DNA of 64,000 nt from Beroe forskalii (lineage: Eukaryota > Ctenophora > Nuda > Beroida > Beroidae), in the NCBI GenBank assembly GCA_011033025.1, contig WFMF01000006.1, forward strand, positions 372,001 to 436,000, given 5' to 3'. Both the position numbers and the translations under genes were made by a program. Below the pieces are notes generated by a model, which saw nothing but the letters and a program-made list of their open reading frames with translations, was not told the DNA's origin and searched no databases. This document shows positions 45,425-58,479 of the stretch, one piece after another (the first letter of the stretch is position 1; every line of letters begins with the position of its first letter).

Positions 45425-48400
45425 AGGAGGCAGAGGAGGAGTTTCACTGGTCCTGCGTACAGGAAGACTTCGTTGTGTTGTGGATTGGGGTCGCCCATCA
45501 GTATCCGGAGTGTAAAGTATGCAAATTGCAAAACAACGCATTGAGTAGGTATCGAATATGGTGCAAATGGAATGTGGGAATCAAATTCCTATAAGTTGAC
45601 CATTAACCACTTCTTTATGTTTTACACGATGTATCATTTACGTTTTTACAGTTAGTAGCAAGCTGGTGCAATTGTTTTTATCGGATCAGGTTTCAAGAAA
45701 TTAATTTTGGACACGTGGTTCTTATCTGAGATAAGAACCGTATGTCCAAAACTGACTTCATCGTATCTGCCATTGTACAACAATTTTGATACCACATGTC
45801 TATACCCTAAATCTATTCTAAAATATGTGTGTTTGCATTGTAGAAGAGTTCATTAGTATGAAAGCTACCTCATCGGATTTTATTGTTGAGTTTCCAGCTA
45901 TTTCCTCGATAATTAAATCATAATTTGGGAGAGCAAAGGGTCCATGATAACTCTATCCTGTGTCCAAATTTGCTTTGAATTAAGTTGTCCCACTCTAGAA
46001 ACCTAAAACCTATCCCTCGACAGCAACCAGATGTTTTCTCCACGGTTTGCCACAGTTTTTAAACGCTTAGGCGCATGGCTAGGTCAAGGTTCCCACAATG
46101 TATAAACTATAATGTAGACAGTGTATCAGTTTACCCACAGGTCCATTGACCATTGGCCAATCAGCGTGCGAGTTGACTGCAAACTTGTTCGCTGATTGGT
46201 CAATGTTTAGACGATTTCTCGATCCTTATGGGTAAGCTAATGGTAATATGCCCACAATCACAATGTATAAGCAGTGTTATAAACACCAGCTCTTTAAAGG
46301 ACGTCCTTAGCTCGCCTGAAAGAGCGAATAGAGAAGAGCGAACATGCTTCACTGCAATTGTGAGTAAAAGAACAAATCTTTTTTACGCGGAGTCTACCAA
46401 AACTAAACAGTAGGTATTTAGTTTTGGTAAATACCCACCCGGTATTTTTACGGACGTAACAAAAGCTGTACAGTGTGAGTGAGGATTTGTTTGTGAACCC
46501 ACGGTGGGGCTGGCATTGATTTGCTCCCTAAGTTTACAATTGGGTGTTTTAGCTGCTCCTCAAATCTATGCCTGTGTGGAGGTTGTATAACGGGTGGCAG
46601 CCAATAATCGTCATTATAACGGGTATGTAATGACGAATGCCCCATTTAAGTGCCTGCAGTAATCATCGAATTGTTGGGATTGTTATAGAATAGAAGGAGT
46701 CTTACTTATAGCGTAATTTTGTGAGGCTATTAAAATTTCCTCCGTAAACCTTTAGCAACTTAATACAGCTTATCAGATTTCACTTTATTTTGATTTCAGT
46801 GGTTTGATTTCCCCACTCTAATCCAATTAATGGATTATAAACTAAAACAGCTCTTGAGCTGTGAGAAGCGAAGTCTTAATAACAAAATAGTGAATTAATT
46901 TCTTCAGTCATCAGCACTTTTATAACTTTCGTACCTAGTTCATAATCTCAAATTTGATTGTCGGTATAAAGTAGCGTTGTAAATTTTAAAACTGGTTTAA
47001 TATATAAGCGCGCTTAGTTGTCTTTCCATGGAATTGCCACACATTGTTTGAGCTTCAACATATTGTTCAATTGATATTATAAGAATTATAATATTATGCA
47101 ATGCCAAATTCCAGTTCCGTAATGTGAGGCATTTAAAAATAGATACAAATTTGTTGAGTAAATTCCATCATATTATAACTGTCACATGCTTGTTAACTCT
47201 AGTCAGCAACACTAATGTACCTACAACTATAACAATAATATAAGCTTAGCAGCAAAGTTAGCAGCAAGTTAGTTGCGTCATCCCCTAGGGCTTGTGAGTT
47301 TCATTTTGTTAGTTCCACCTTGAACCAGCTGGTAATCCTAGGTAATCCTTGATGTGCACAGTAATGGAAAATGAACATGCCAATGGAACACAATAGGTAC
47401 ATTGTTTATCATGGTTGTGGTGAGCCATTGAAAGTATAATTGTATGAATCGAATCGTTGTTTTTATTGTTTATAGTTTTGTCGCTGCCGCTTTCTTTAGC
47501 TGCATCAGTGCAGCAGTAGGTTTAGTATCACCTAGGTCCCTATATAATAATAATATGTATTCACATACTTATATAACGATTAACGTAACCTATTGGAGGA
47601 GCAGTTAGATATACTAGGTGTGTAGCCGTCCTACGGACGGTGAATGATGGAAGGCGCATTAACTGACCGCCACAGAGATTTGGCCGAGCGAATTTGCAGT
47701 TAAAATCACTTTTGAATGATGATGAAGCGGAAGGAGATCTCCCCTCAAGATTTCCAATATTCTTTGTTCTAATCTTATTGATCTTTTTGTGGTTTTTTAA
47801 GTTATTGCTCAAAAATCAGTTATTGGCACTACTAGAAATGCCAAATATTTTCCAGGGGCTCAGCCCTCGGACCCCACTGTACAATGTACAATGTACAATG
47901 TACAATGTAGAGAGGGTTCTCTCTAAATGGATGTCTCATCGAATGCCACACAGTACCTTTAACCAGAAAATGATTTGATATAATCATCTAGGTGATTTAA
48001 TAGAGCTATTTAACGACTCCTAAAAACTACATTCAAGATGGTAATGGGATTAATCATATTGGCTCATTTCCAAACCCATAATATCTCTTTTTTTAAAGTC
48101 AAACTCTGTGTAATACATTTTACAGTATTCTGATATTGCAAACTGATATTGCAAACTTTTCTGAAATTTCACCAAAACCTAATAATATCGTTATCACTAT
48201 AGAATTCTGCTGCGGGCCTTTCTTTTTTACGGATAGTTATTAGTTGCTCCAAACATCAAAGAAATCAAGATTTCTTTCCTCACTTCCTCTCATCCATGGA
48301 TTGCGTAATTTGGATGATATTTCCAGCTGAGATCGTGAAGAATTATTATGAACTTTCATGTGATCTTTGGCATGAAGCCGCTCTTCCCTCCATTGTCTAG

Positions 48401-48784
48401 AAGTAGAATATACTATTAGTCATTGTCGAGCATTCCATGCGTTAGAATATCTATTCCATCTTATACAATAATCTTCATTGCTCTCATTGCTTTATATTAA
48501 CAAATTGCAAAATAAATACCAATAACACGCTTAATCATTCTTAGAGGTGACTTTCCGATAATTCAAAATTCCCTGGGATATTTTTATACAACTCATGTCA
48601 TATTTATACCCAGATATAAAACAATTATCATAATGGCAGAGATCGGCTGGGAGCACACCAGGTCACATTCGGAATCAGAGCAGTGAATAACAGTCACGTT
48701 TATCAGATGTGTGAACGTATCATTTGTGTGAACGTATCATTTGTGTGTTTGCAACGCCTCCATGCGTGCCAACCTCTTGAAAGT
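45425..48784. other. Gene-free interval with small hairpins
   Basis: No gene is supported over 3.3 kb. Inverted pairs: CATTGACC...AATCAGCG (46144-46166, with a 7-base extra) against CGCTGATTGGTCAATG (46190-46205), with TTACCCA/TGGGTAA further out; and TACCAAAACTAAA (46395-46407) against its complement (46417-46429). A GTACAAT unit repeats four times at about 47880-47907. Confidence 0.5.
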
Positions 48785-49215
48785 TAAACACGTAGCCAAA
48801 CCTAAACACATAGCCCAACCTAAAATTAAAAACGTAGCCCAACCTTAACACGTAACCCAACCTAAACACGTAGCCCAACCTAAACACGTAGCCCAACCTA
48901 AACACGTAATCCAACCTAAACACGTAACCCAACCTAAACACGTAACCCAACCTGAACACGTAACCCAACCTTAACACGTAACCCAACCTAAACACGTAAC
49001 CCAACCTAAAAGTAAACGCTTAAACACGTAACCTAACCTAAACACGTAGCCAAACCTAAACACGTAACACAACCTGAAAACGTAGCCCAACCTAAACACG
49101 TAACACAACCTGAAAACGTAGCCCAACCTAAACACGTAACACAACCTGAAAACGTAGCCCAACCTAAACACGTAATCCAACCTAAACGTACGTAGCCCAA
49201 CCTAAACACGAAGCC
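48785..49215. repeat. 18-bp minisatellite
   Basis: About 23 copies of AAACACGTAACCCAACCT, with AGCCCAACCT, ACACAACCTG and ATCCAACCT variants. At about 49065-49160 two variants alternate, giving a 36-base higher-order unit. The minus-strand frames reading GYVFRLGYVFRL are by-products. Confidence 0.9.
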
Positions 49216-50214
49216 CAACTTTTCGCATCCTCACGCTCTATCGATATCTGGTTGGCTATATAAATACTGTGTAGATAAACGCATAATGAGTCGGTTAGAG
49301 AGATCTAAAAATGAGTTGGTTAGAGAGTTACAAGAGATACAATATACCTATACTTTCAAATGGCCAGAATGCATGGAGGTTGTACTGTAGATAGATTGCA
49401 TTGAGTGCTTTGTTCTTTTGTCCTTTTGTTCTACACATTTACAGCGATATTGCGATGGTTCATGTAGAAGCAAAGAGTGATCTTAGAGATGAATAAATCA
49501 TCAGGACAAAATAACCAAACCCTTCCCTGATAAACCTGCAGCTTTTCATGCGTGTCTAACGTATCTTTCATGCGTGTCTAACGTATCTCTCATGCGTGTC
49601 TTTCATTCCACATAAATCTCCTGTTCCTGCCAGTCCTATCATTATCGGTTAAAAATCTAATGCCTCAGTTCGTTGCTATGCAAATATCACTGAATGATAT
49701 TCAACCTAAGCTATATAGTGTCTTCCTTTTTATGATCAAAATATCATGTTTTTCGGCGTAAAATATATTCCATCATGTTATACCGTTGTACGTGTAGAAA
49801 AATCGATAAGTTTATAATAGTACAATTGAGATGCCTAACGACTGCATTAAAGAGCTATTGATGATAAAAATGAACAGTGAATGACGCTTAAGCTTCATAT
49901 AATCCAAACCGGTTCTCGGGTGGAGTACAATAGTCAACACAGTGTTCAGCCATCTAACATGCCATCCAAAATATGGTTCAGAATCCGACCTTTTTGTCTT
50001 TTGTCTTTAATCCACGGCAATAATTTCTACTTTGTTGAATAATATATTCTTCATTTGTTCTTTCTTTAGTTTTAATTGGATATGATTTTCAGTTGCTCAA
50101 CAGCTTGGTATCTCTTCTTTTCAGATTATTGTACGGCCCAATGTTGTCGCGGTCATTCAGAGATTTTCAGAATAATGATGATACCTAACAATCTGTAAAC
50201 CTATCAGGAAGACC
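49216..50214. other. Upstream region of the first K2P gene
   Basis: About 1 kb without a coding region. TTTCATGCGTGTCTAACGTATC repeats nearly three times at about 49554-49602, in a 25-26-base period. No TATA box or initiator can be placed with confidence, and no 5' untranslated exon was identified. Confidence 0.4.
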
Positions 50215-52263
50215 ATGCCAATCAACTTAGAAGAAGACGTTTGGTCCAGGATCCGGCGTACTCTGTGTCTCGTGCTAACAGTGATAGTTGGGACTGTAGT
50301 TTTCATGGGAATTGAGGGGAACAATGAGACGCTGCGGCAGGGTAAAGCATTTCATGAACAGGAAGCCTTCAATCTGACTTTAATCAAGGTTATCAGAGAT
50401 CGAAACTTCTAATTTACTGTTAATTTGATGATATGGTAATATCGAATGAGTCATAATAACGGGGATTTCTTTTCAAATAAAACCACCGCACTATATTATA
50501 ATCATCAAACCCTACTTCTAGTGGATAGCAAACTATATGTTCATAACCAACTACCCTCAGTGGATAGCAGAGAGCCCTAGAGCAGCAGCACTACGAGAAA
50601 GCATCGGTCTTACACCCGACATGGATCCCACCTCACCCACCTACAGGTAGGAAACCGAAGTACCGGTTAACCGGGCGGTTTCAACCGAAACTGAAACCGG
50701 TTATTTTGATTTTTGCTATCAATCCTTTAGGGAAACGATCGGTTAACCGAAACCTAAGACCGGTCAATCGAGTGCTTCAAGCCAACCGAAACCTTAACCT
50801 GGATTTATTGAGAAATGGTAATCGTTTGTTTGCCACCTACAGGAGGATACTTAACCAGCAGCTTGGGAAGAACTACACCTGGATATGGCGGTGGGCTAAC
50901 GTGCAGTGCAGTGAGGATACTCTAGCAGCTATAGGCTGGAATAATAAGGACCGCAGTGACAGCATCATGTATGCCATGAGCATTGTGTCAACTGTAGGTG
51001 AGTGTACAGTCATGGGGAAAAGCGTCCATCGCTAGTATCAACATTCATGGCTTTCGTATGAAACAATTGATCATTCGGTATTAATATTGAAAGACATTCA
51101 TATAATAGAAAATCTTTGGAGAATTTTTGAAAGTATCAAAAGATCCCCTTATCTCATTCTATTTCAGGCTGGGGTGCATACTATCCTTCGAGCACACTTC
51201 TCCGGTTCATTACCATCGTATATGCCTTCATAGGGCTTCCTATCTTTGCAACACTAGTTGGTGAGTCCACCGAACCTTCCTTCTTTGGTATATTGAAAAT
51301 CTTTGATACCACTCTTAGAGAATCTTAGTGAATGAAAAGAAATTCATCTTTTGATATGAATCAGAATGTCGTTGTCGATCTATGTTTGCAAGGAGTATGA
51401 GCAGAAACAGTCTTTGAGTGTTCAGGCGTTTCTCATCTAACTAATTCGCAGGAATGATGATGAAATTCATAAAATGGATAGAGTATTCCCTCCGAAGCAG
51501 TGACTGGTTTAAGAAATACATCGGAAAGGGACAAATGATAAACATGGTCCTGCTCATCCTTTTCACTTTATCCGTTGTGATTTACAGTAAGTTTCAATAT
51601 TTACATTAGTCTTCAGTTTCAATATCATAAGCTCATAAGGAAGTAATGATCCCAAGCAACTTTGACACTGCTTACCAGCCGTACTTTTGGTGTAGAAATT
51701 TGTTTTTTATAGCTAATTATGAAGACGATCATGGATTTATTCCCTTAATGCCAATCCTTTCCCGCACAGGTGCTTTGGTCATGGAAGCCAACGAAGCAGC
51801 AAACAAAATCCAAAACGAAGAACACAAACTCCTGGTGCAGATCGGCAAGTCCTATCACTGGTCCTTCCTAACAGCCCTCTACTACACCTTCACCACCTTC
51901 ACCACCATCGGGTTTGGGGATGTCTACATGTACTCCTCTTCAGACGAGAAGTCGATTACTCCCTTTATCATGTTACTCCTCACCACCTTCCTCATTGCTG
52001 TGTTTACACGGATATTTGGGAAGATGCAGGAGGTGATAGAGAAGGGCTCGATACACACTCACGGGCCACATTGCCCTTGCATGGAAGGCACGTTGGAGGG
52101 GAGCAAGAGCATGGCTGCTACTTTGGAAGGGAGCAAGAAGAGTACGGAAGATAGCAATGGGGATGGAACTGTCCTGATAGGGCCTGTTGTCAGTGCAGCT
52201 GATGTGACAATAGCTGATAAAACTGGTGTAGCTGTAACTGATCTAAGTCTCCCATTTTCGTGA
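50215..52263 (+). CDS. Two-pore-domain (K2P/TWIK-type) potassium channel, first copy
   Basis: Six exons: 50215-50388, 50561-50646, 50843-50997, 51168-51260, 51452-51586 and 51770-52263. All have GT-AG introns, the phases link without a break, and the product is 378 residues. M1 is about residues 14-34; the extracellular cap loop follows; pore loop 1 has the filter TVGWG (137-141); M2 is at about 147-172; M3 precedes residue 215; pore loop 2 has TIGFG (260-264); M4 then leads to a Gly/Ser-rich cytoplasmic tail. K2P subunits dimerise to carry background potassium current. Trp in the first filter, where Tyr or Phe is expected, is unusual. The ATG at 50215 immediately precedes a basic segment before M1, as in the family. 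The neighbouring gene at 54529 is a tandem paralogue. The second intron appears recently gained. Confidence 0.92.
50647..50842 (+). mobile_element. Intron made by an insertion with 11-bp direct repeats
   Basis: CCACCTACAGG occurs at 50637-50647 and 50833-50843. The splice donor G is the last base of the first copy and its T is the first base of the insert; the acceptor AG lies inside the second copy. Splicing therefore restores the uninterrupted sequence. The insert (50648-50832, 185 bases) is rich in ACCGAAACC and CGGTTAACCG words in both orientations, like a MITE. The paralogue has no intron here: its single exon of 237 bases corresponds to the 86 + 155 bases of exons 2 and 3. Confidence 0.8.
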
Positions 52264-52757
52264 AAAATATTGAATGCCGGAATGGTTCAATCGAATGAAT
52301 CTGGTTTTATTTGTGTGCATTCGTATCACCGACCTTTGATATTGCTTTTGTTTATAGACCCTGATTTTATCATCACATCTTAGATTGAGTTTTTTATGGC
52401 ACTAAAAAGTAAATCATCACCTTCAGACAGATTCCCTGATCTAATTTTGAAGACTAACCTGATGTATAATTAGCGAAAATATATAGTTCAGATTAATACA
52501 TTATTGTTTGCTTTGAGTCTGACGACATATCTCATTCACATTCACTTTTACCACACGAAATTTCACAATATCAAACGCATATCATCAAAGACCAAAGTTA
52601 CTCCTTTCCCCAAACACAAAACACAGAAAATACTTTTTCAGTCTGTCAATTGACCATATTGGGGTATGTATGACTCCATTTTACTGACATTTGTGCAATG
52701 TACAGACGTTGTCCATGAATATATATTATAATATATATGCATCGCTCAATTGTCGGA

Positions 52758-52763
52758 AATAAA
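52758..52763 (+). terminator. Candidate poly(A) signal of the first K2P gene
   Basis: AATAAA about 495 bases after the stop codon, followed within 25 bases by T-rich sequence. It is the first canonical signal after the stop on the plus strand that I noticed. Confidence 0.45.
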
Positions 52764-54528
52764 ACCTCTCATATCCTCGAAGCTTGCATGTAATCGCCTT
52801 TTATTCGTGGGATCAGGGAATATAGAGTACAATTGAGTGGAATACACAATAGAGCCTTGAGATCCTACGTCTCTATAACTTCAAGATCTTGTGAGTCGTT
52901 ATTTTTAGCCGACTGACATCTAGAGTGGAGGGAGGAGGCTGGATGAAAAGCTTTCCGAATGATGATTTTCCTTCTTTATCAGCTCCAGGTGATTCCATAC
53001 GATTCCTCGCTCAGTATTTCAACTGCTTTGTCGTTTCAAGTAAAAATCGTTGTCTAAACTTCTGAACATTTCACTTTAACATTTCATTAGGCACCAGATT
53101 TCCTGATTACAGGCTAGATGAAAACCTCTCCTGGTGACACTTCCTTACGATTCCTCACTAAGTATTTCAGTACTTTGTCGAGCTTCATGTAATCATTCTA
53201 ACATTTCCCTTTACCATTTCATATTAGCTCATTAGGCACCGTTTTTCAATGAAAAAAAACAGTATGAAATCTGCCATCATTAGTATCAGGTGCAGTAAAT
53301 TTCCGGCTTTGAGTTGGCATGAAGAAAGCAACCGAGTACACATTCGTCCCAATTTCAGCAGGAGGTTCAGTGCTAAAACACCACACACGTGCCGAGTCCT
53401 TACATCATAAACAGTACATATTATGAAGCATTATAATACGAAGCTCACTACCGTCTGTGTTATTAACAGATAATTGCCAACAATCATTATAAACAATGCA
53501 ATTATAAACAATTACCAAAAGTGAGCTGATGAGCAATTATTAACAATCATGTTTCCAGCTCCTACATTATATCATGTTATGAGTTAATGAGAGGGTTATT
53601 ATTACAAGCCAGTCACTAGTAGGGTTATAATAGTACCAGTAGAATACCAACCTCATGCTGTCAGCCATGAAAAAATAAGGTACTTCCTCTAATAATAATT
53701 TTTAAGCTGATCAGGGATCTATTTCTATACTTTCCACCAGTGTTCCTACAATTTAAGATCTCGTAAAAATGAAATTACCTTATTGTAGGAAATTAAGCAC
53801 TCAAAAAATTAAGCCTACATGTCATTAAGCACCATGAAATTAGGCCCTTTTGAGAGGTCTGGTGCTTAATTACATGTTGGCGTAATTAAATGTAGGCTTC
53901 ATTTCATGAAGCTTAATGCAATGTTTTCATAATGTATTCAAATTACACGCAATTTTTTCTACATTTTCTATGCGATGAATTACACCTGTAAGTTCTCTGT
54001 AGAACAGTTCTGGTCTCCGATCACACATGGAGGGCTGGAAATCAAGAGACAGGTCAAAGCTGAATGGTCACTTGTAGAAAAGGCTAAGTTTTTGGTGCTC
54101 CGTGCTTACGTCAATGATAACTAAAGCTTCGAAAGATCTGACACGGATGATTCGAAAGCTATACTGGAGAGGATCATTGATAGCATCAAGGACGGGGAGC
54201 AAGATGCAGATGACGATGAATTGGAGTAGATATACGATATATGAATCATATTCATAAACAGCAGTATCCATACACAGCAAAATTTCCTACAGTTTGGTTA
54301 CATATTTGTATTAAAACCGAACCAACAGGCAACAAGTCAGTATATACCAAAACCACTCCGGACCGTTAGTAGGGTTGCTTATTGAGAGACTCTAAAATCT
54401 ATTCCCATCTAGCGAGCCGGTATCAGCTCCCAGTGAATCAGAAAAATCAGTTCTAATCAGCTCTCAGTGAATCAGAAGGATCAGTTCTAATCAGCATTAG
54501 AAGGACCAGTTCTAACCAGCATATTAAG
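52764..54528. other. Spacer between the two K2P genes
   Basis: No gene is visible. At about 53788-53925, TTAAGCCTACATG, TTAAGCACC and their complements recur in mixed orientation, a small inverted-repeat element. Near 54435-54515 the phrase AGCTCTCAGTGAATCAGAA is repeated with variation just before the second gene. Confidence 0.45.
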
Positions 54529-57339
54529 ATGGTTTTGTTCAGCGATAACTTTCTGATAGTTCTACGACGGAATGCTCTCCTGGTCCTCACGATCCTAATA
54601 GCTGTAATAGTCTTCATGGGGATGGAAGGGAACAATCAGCTACTGCAGAACAAGATTAACCTAGACAAGCAAATGGCTTTCAACAGCACTCTAGCAACGG
54701 TTAGATATGCCGAATTTTTTTATTTTTCAGACTGAATAGAGATCAGAGGAATAAAATTTTTTCAAATCGACGGAAAGAATTTACAAGTCTTCAAAGCCAA
54801 CTACCTAACGATCATTCCAGTGGATATACAACCACTCGAAAGCAGCAGGGTTGCGTGAAAGCATCGGACTAGGCCCAAGCCTGGACAAGCTCACCCAGGA
54901 AGAGGATCCTGCAAGCCCAGCTGCAGAAGAACTACAGCCTTCATCTCCAGAGCAGTGGCAGTACAGTGCACTGCCAGACGGAGTGAATGGAGGAGTTGGA
55001 ATGACAAGTCAGCCGGGGACTCACTCATGTACGCCATGAGTATCGTGTCCACTGTGGGTGAGTGCCGAGTGGAGGGGTGCCGAGTGGATTATCTGTATTT
55101 CTACAGGTATTCTGCAGTGCCGAGTGGGCGAGGGGTGCGTCTAGTATGTCTACTGAAGTGCAGATGTTCCTTATTCTCCACCTTAGAACATAAGGGCGAC
55201 ACTGACAACCGCTCCCCCTTTTCGGACAGAGATTTTGAATTTTGTAATGATTAGAGCTTGGAAGCAAGCAAAATAAGGCCTTTGAACAGGTTTTGAAATG
55301 TTTAACTCGCCGACCCCGACCCCTTCCTAAAACCCTGGCTATGTCCCTGGTCTTACACTGTATCAAACACCCCCGTCTTATCAGGGTGGGGAGTTTACTA
55401 CCCTCCCTCTACGACCTCTAGGATAGCTACAATAATCTACGCTATGATCGGACTTCCACTCTACGGTTCCCTCATAGGTAAAACTATTGAACTGTTATTT
55501 GTTTTATTTTGTTTATCCCTCCGTGATTCAAAGATTTTAGTTATTTCGATATTTCGGATCCTCCGAATGACTTTTAGTTTTACAGACACACAAAGATCCA
55601 CTAGACCCGCGCCAAATCGGCACAGGACCAGCATTAGATCAGCAGAGGACTTGCGATGCAACAGTTCTAAACCTGCAAAACACTTGCGCCAAACCTGCAC
55701 TAGACCTGAACTAAGAACCGTTTACATAAGATAAGAAATGCATTAGCCCAGCGTCAGGCTAAAATGGGAAAACGATCTATGCCCGACCTAACTGTATACT
55801 ACACTTCCAGTACAAAAATCAAGTTCCAACATGAAATGTAAATCATGATGTTTTAGGATTCAGGAATGGGAGCCCGAACAAATTGGAAACCTGTAATCTA
55901 GTTCCAGCACAACAGTCCAGTCCCAACATGTAAATCACACTGTGTCAAGTATCTACACCCTAAGCAAACTATGTTTCATTGTTTCAGGGATGGGAATGTC
56001 GCTGCTATCCTCGCTTGAAAATTACATGAGATGTAAGGCCTGGTACAGGAAGATAATGAATGACAGTGACTACTTCATTAATCTCGTGATAGGGATGGGA
56101 ATCTTACTGGTGGTTCTGCTTTATGGTAATTGTTGGAAAAGCGAGAACAGGAGTCATTCATAAACCTAAACCCACCCAGATTGTAAGATTACCTTACGAT
56201 TTTATGATTTTTTAATTGTCCATACGACCATATAATTCATATTCACCTGCATCCTACGATCATATTTTGATAGCCGTGGTATATCGTACTCTGTTCAGCG
56301 CTTTACTTGTCAAAGTTCCTTCACGCTTCATAATAAGTATGACATATCGATGTGCTGGAAATTTAAACTGTTCAGTCACCCAGGTACATCAAAAGCTGTT
56401 TATCTCACAACGTGTTAAAAACTGTTTTAAAACCAAACCACTACCAGCTCAGAATATGTGCATCATATGATTTGTACATTACACATGTAAACAGTGATTA
56501 CATAAGCTAACAAATGAAGAACGCCAGTCGCTAATGCCTCTTCCGATGCAGTTCCAATGAACTCAACTGAGTGATTTGGATATCACAAGTCATGGTAAAC
56601 GTGACATTTCATCATACATCGTGCAGATACGAATTTGATACACGTGTGAGATGCGCCATTCTTCATTGGTAAATGATAAGCTATGTGAATAAACATGCCA
56701 TAGGGCAAGTTAGGAGGGCGGCTGTAGACCGTGCAAATCATAAACTCTTTTATAAATCACAAAAAATTCTACTACCCAACTTCTAGGTTTAGTAGTATAG
56801 TGATCAGAATGATACATACTATTTTGAAATATAGTAGTACATACATACTATTTTGAAATAACACCCTGATGATCACTCTCTCACCAGGATACCATGCGTT
56901 GGCCAAGACCAGATACGCCATGGGGCAAGCACTGAGCGAGGAGAGGAAAGAGCTGCTGTCCGACATTGGAGCAGACCACAGGATGCGATACCTCACCTGC
57001 CTTTACTACGTCATCGTCACTGTCGCAACCATCGGTTTCGGGGATATATACGTGTATAAATACGTTAACATGGAGATTCTTATCATACCTATAGCTTCCC
57101 TGCTGCTGTCTACGTCTCTTATCTCAGTGTTCGCACATTTGATGGAAAAGTTACAGGGGGCTATAGAGAGAGGAGGTAGTTTGAGAGCTCACAACTCTCA
57201 GGTTCAGTGTGAAGGTAACCCATCTGCTGGCCCAAGTGTGATGGGACAAGAGAAAGAGACACCTGGGAGTCAGTTTGCTTTGGTTGAGTCAATGGAACCA
57301 GGGCATTCCGTTATTTCAGAGAATAATTTTGTAAAATAG
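54529..57339 (+). pseudogene. Two-pore-domain potassium channel, second copy (frame broken)
   Basis: Exons match the first copy one for one: 54529-54699, 54821-55057, 55385-55477, 55988-56125 and 56888-57339, with GT-AG boundaries. M1 (LLVLTILIAVIVFMGMEG), the pore-1 segment (SLMYAMSIVSTVG, then WGVYYP), M2, M3, pore 2 (TIGFGDIYVY) and M4 are all recognisable. The second exon is 237 bases against 241 in the paralogue: the N-terminal part (WIYNHSKAAGLRESIG) and the pore helix (LMYAM) lie in different frames, with a third frame matching in between. Unless this is an assembly error or an unseen small intron, no full channel is made. Other exons lack stops, so the loss is recent or wrongly called. 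Filter 1 is again TVGWG. Confidence 0.85.
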
Positions 57340-58479
57340 GTGCTTGTGCTGGGTGAATGATTGCTTTGTAGGAATGTCAAAACGTCACTAGAATTTATAT
57401 TCACCTATCTGTTCCCTTTAATTAACTTGAAACCTGCTCTGTTTGCTACAGATTCTAGAACTGATTGCCAGTGTTCAGTGACAACCTAATATTGAAAAAA
57501 CGATTTGATTTCGTTGATTTTTCATTTTATGCAATATTCATTGAAGGCTGTGTATTTTAACATGATTCATGGACAAATGAAACCGGTGGGTTGAGTAGCT
57601 GATTGAAGAAATTTTCAATCAGGAAAAACATGTCAAACCAACAAAAAGAACATTCAATATCTTATTATTATTATTTTGTACATCATAATATTATTGCTAT
57701 TTTCTGACACGAAGATCAACTCATAAAACACGCACAGATTACAAAATGTTGCCACAGTAGACATGATACGTAAGGAAAGCATAATAAAGTTAGGTGGGGC
57801 CGAGGATTTTTTCCTGAAGTTTTGAAGTTTGAGGTGTAGTCAGTAGAACTTCAATGATGTAACAACCATCATATTGTTATGACTGGATATTATGGTCGGA
57901 TTGACAGATTATCAATAGTGCTTTTAACTGAAGAACATTCCAGTTCTCTCGAATTATGAACTTATGAAGACTTGACTGTAACTTTTAGGAGTGAAGAAAG
58001 CTACTTAGCTAGTTCTTCGTCTTCATTTCGAATATTTGATGAATTTGCTTGGAGGCGAGCACCCTTAAACTCCAATCAGGAACCAAAGGTCCCAGACTAC
58101 AAAATGCCAAAGGATCTGCCCCCTTAGAAACCATTACAGCTCAAAGAATGTGGTTTTGTTAAAAACCGCAAAAGCGTACAAGCTCCTTTAGTCCCATAAA
58201 CCATCACATATGATTTGCAGTATAAGAAAGTAAAGTATAAACGGCATCCATTTATTAAATAACCAGCTCAAATCAACTTATGTATGTATGTATAGAAACA
58301 ACAGTCCATCATCGAGACGAGACATAATTTTAGATAATAAACAACGTACGTTACTTTCTAGTCTGTACCCGTTTTCCTTTAGATACAATAACATTATTCT
58401 GTACTGACCCTTTCTCGCCTCGTCGTGTCTTCTGAAAAGGGGAGCGCTTGGTTAATTGGTTGTGTTGTGTAGATTATAC
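57340..58479. other. Downstream of the second K2P gene, no gene seen
   Basis: AATAAA at 57783-57788 is a possible poly(A) signal. A short (ATT)n run lies near 57663. Nothing else is recognised. Confidence 0.45.

Noticed and set aside
47694..47978. 94-codon ORF with a hydrophobic stretch
   Set aside because: It runs into the GTACAAT tandem repeat and has no conserved motif; more likely chance or a transposon scrap.
5300..49215. CRISPR array
   Set aside because: The repeats are direct tandem units or dispersed palindromes without unique spacers, and the genome is that of an animal.
48720..49218. GYVFRLGYVFRL repeat frames
   Set aside because: Translation of the 18-bp minisatellite.
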